This document shows positions 63,125 to 64,000 of a stretch of DNA of 64,000 nt, in pieces. Both the position numbers and the translations under genes were made by a program. Each line of letters begins with the position of its first letter. Position 1 is the stretch's first letter. The stretch spans positions 1 to 64,000 of the forward strand of contig CAMCYS010000001.1 in assembly GCA_945885625.1 (NCBI GenBank), given 5' to 3'. Under the pieces are notes generated by a model that was given only the letters and a program-made list of their open reading frames with translations, was not told the origin of the DNA and made no database searches. This stretch comes from Bifidobacterium breve (GTDB taxonomy: Bacteria > Actinomycetota > Actinomycetes > Nanopelagicales > Nanopelagicaceae).

Positions 63125-64000
63125 CTACTTTGAATCAGGTGAAGTTGGCGCGGTGAGCGTAAAAATAGGCTCACGATCGGTCAGTGCCACCCAGATGGAA
63201 CCAGGCGCGAATCTAATCTCACTGCCATCTTCCCCAGTCCAAGTTGTTCCAGATTCGGCGCTAGCTCTATTCCAGTTGGCTTTGAAAGATTGCCCGTTGC
63301 GCAAAATGTAGCCAGTGCCAGTTCCAACAGTTTCTGACAACGGCGTATACCCACCATCAGAACTGCGAAAGATCGAATTTGAGATCTCTACATTTTGAAT
63401 CACAAAGGTCGTGGCACCAAGTTGTTTCCCGCTTGCCGCAAAATTAGGAACACCGCTGTTGCTCAATAGCCAGCGCTTTTCAGATTTTGACCAAGTTACT
63501 TCGTACTTTGAAGCTGGCCATTGAACGAGGGCCGAATCTACTTCGACGCCCCCTTTTGGTGATTTCCCAAAACTCCAACCTGCTGATTTGGAAAGTGCCA
63601 CTTCGCGCTGATCGTTCTTTACTTTCTCCAGTAGTAAGTCAGCTCGCAAGACCATGTCATACGGCCCTGGTCTTGCGTCATCACGAGTATAAATTGTTGG
63701 TGACTGACGTTGTGCGCCGTAGTCCCAGAGATTTGAATTAGCGATGACCGTCAGCATGGTTCGTTGCGCACCGCTGTAAGCAAAAATCACTTTGCCGTAC
63801 TGAGCCAAGATATCAATATCGGAAATTCGAGCGCTGCGAACTGGTCCGATATTCTGCGGAATAACGGAGGAGAAAATTGCGGCTAATCGAGTTAGGCCGC
63901 CTTCAACTTGTTCGATGTAAACCAAATCTGCATCGTCTACCCCAATCTGAGGCCGCGCTAAGCGAGTGTCGTCAATTTTTACCGCAAGTATCGGCCCATC
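63125..64000 (-). CDS. DUF3048 domain-containing protein (YerB-like lipoprotein family), N-terminus beyond right edge
   Basis: Reading extends past the track start (63925, internal TTG) to the window edge: DGPILAVKIDDTRLARPQIGVDDADLVYIEQVEGGLTRLAAIFSSVIPQNIGPVRSARISDIDIL. Confidence 0.88.
   Translation of the reverse strand, partial: DGPILAVKIDDTRLARPQIGVDDADLVYIEQVEGGLTRLAAIFSSVIPQNIGPVRSARISDIDILAQYGKVIFAYSGAQRTMLTVIANSNLWDYGAQRQSPTIYTRDDARPGPYDMVLRADLLLEKVKNDQREVALSKSAGWSFGKSPKGGVEVDSALVQWPASKYEVTWSKSEKRWLLSNSGVPNFAASGKQLGATTFVIQNVEISNSIFRSSDGGYTPLSETVGTGTGYILRNGQSFKANWNRASAESGTTWTGEDGSEIRFAPGSIWVALTDREPIFTLTAPTSPDSK

Noticed and set aside
1-64000. CRISPR arrays, insertion sequences, prophage, toxin-antitoxin or defence islands
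   Set aside because: Looked for regularly spaced repeats, transposase/integrase motifs and typical small paired ORFs; none seen. A formal repeat and HMM search would be needed to exclude weak cases.

Overview
The 64 kb window is a compact chromosomal segment of an actinobacterium. Gene content and order (mshC-SCO1664-DUF3090-MSMEG_4193 block, mihF-like/gmk, rpoZ, coaBC, metK, priA, bldD-like/nusB/efp, ruvCAB-secDF-rel) and the moderate-to-low GC and tight packing suggest a streamlined freshwater acI/Nanopelagicales-type genome, but that taxonomic call is inference. Nearly all DNA is coding. I support about 64 protein genes, one tRNA-Leu(GAG), one strong intrinsic terminator and one PyrR-type RNA element. 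metH (left edge) and a DUF3048 gene (right edge) run off the window. From about 17.9 to 52.2 kb essentially everything is on the minus strand in long head-to-tail operons (his, fmt/def/priA, metK/coaBC/rpoZ/gmk, a full pyr operon, aro, alaS/aspS/hisS); the bldD-like gene is the only + strand exception. I saw no CRISPR array, transposon, prophage, toxin-antitoxin or defence locus, and no clear wholly new multi-gene system. The best second-look items are: (1) a single-ORF fusion of an actinobacterial integration host factor (mIHF-like) to guanylate kinase; (2) a PyrR-binding RNA element that also sequesters the pyrR Shine-Dalgarno; (3) a small BldD homologue keeping the exact RxD-X8-RxxD c-di-GMP signature; (4) a PriA homologue without helicase motifs; (5) several structured leaders/intergenic regions. 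All calls come from reading the sequence and ORF translations, without database searches.
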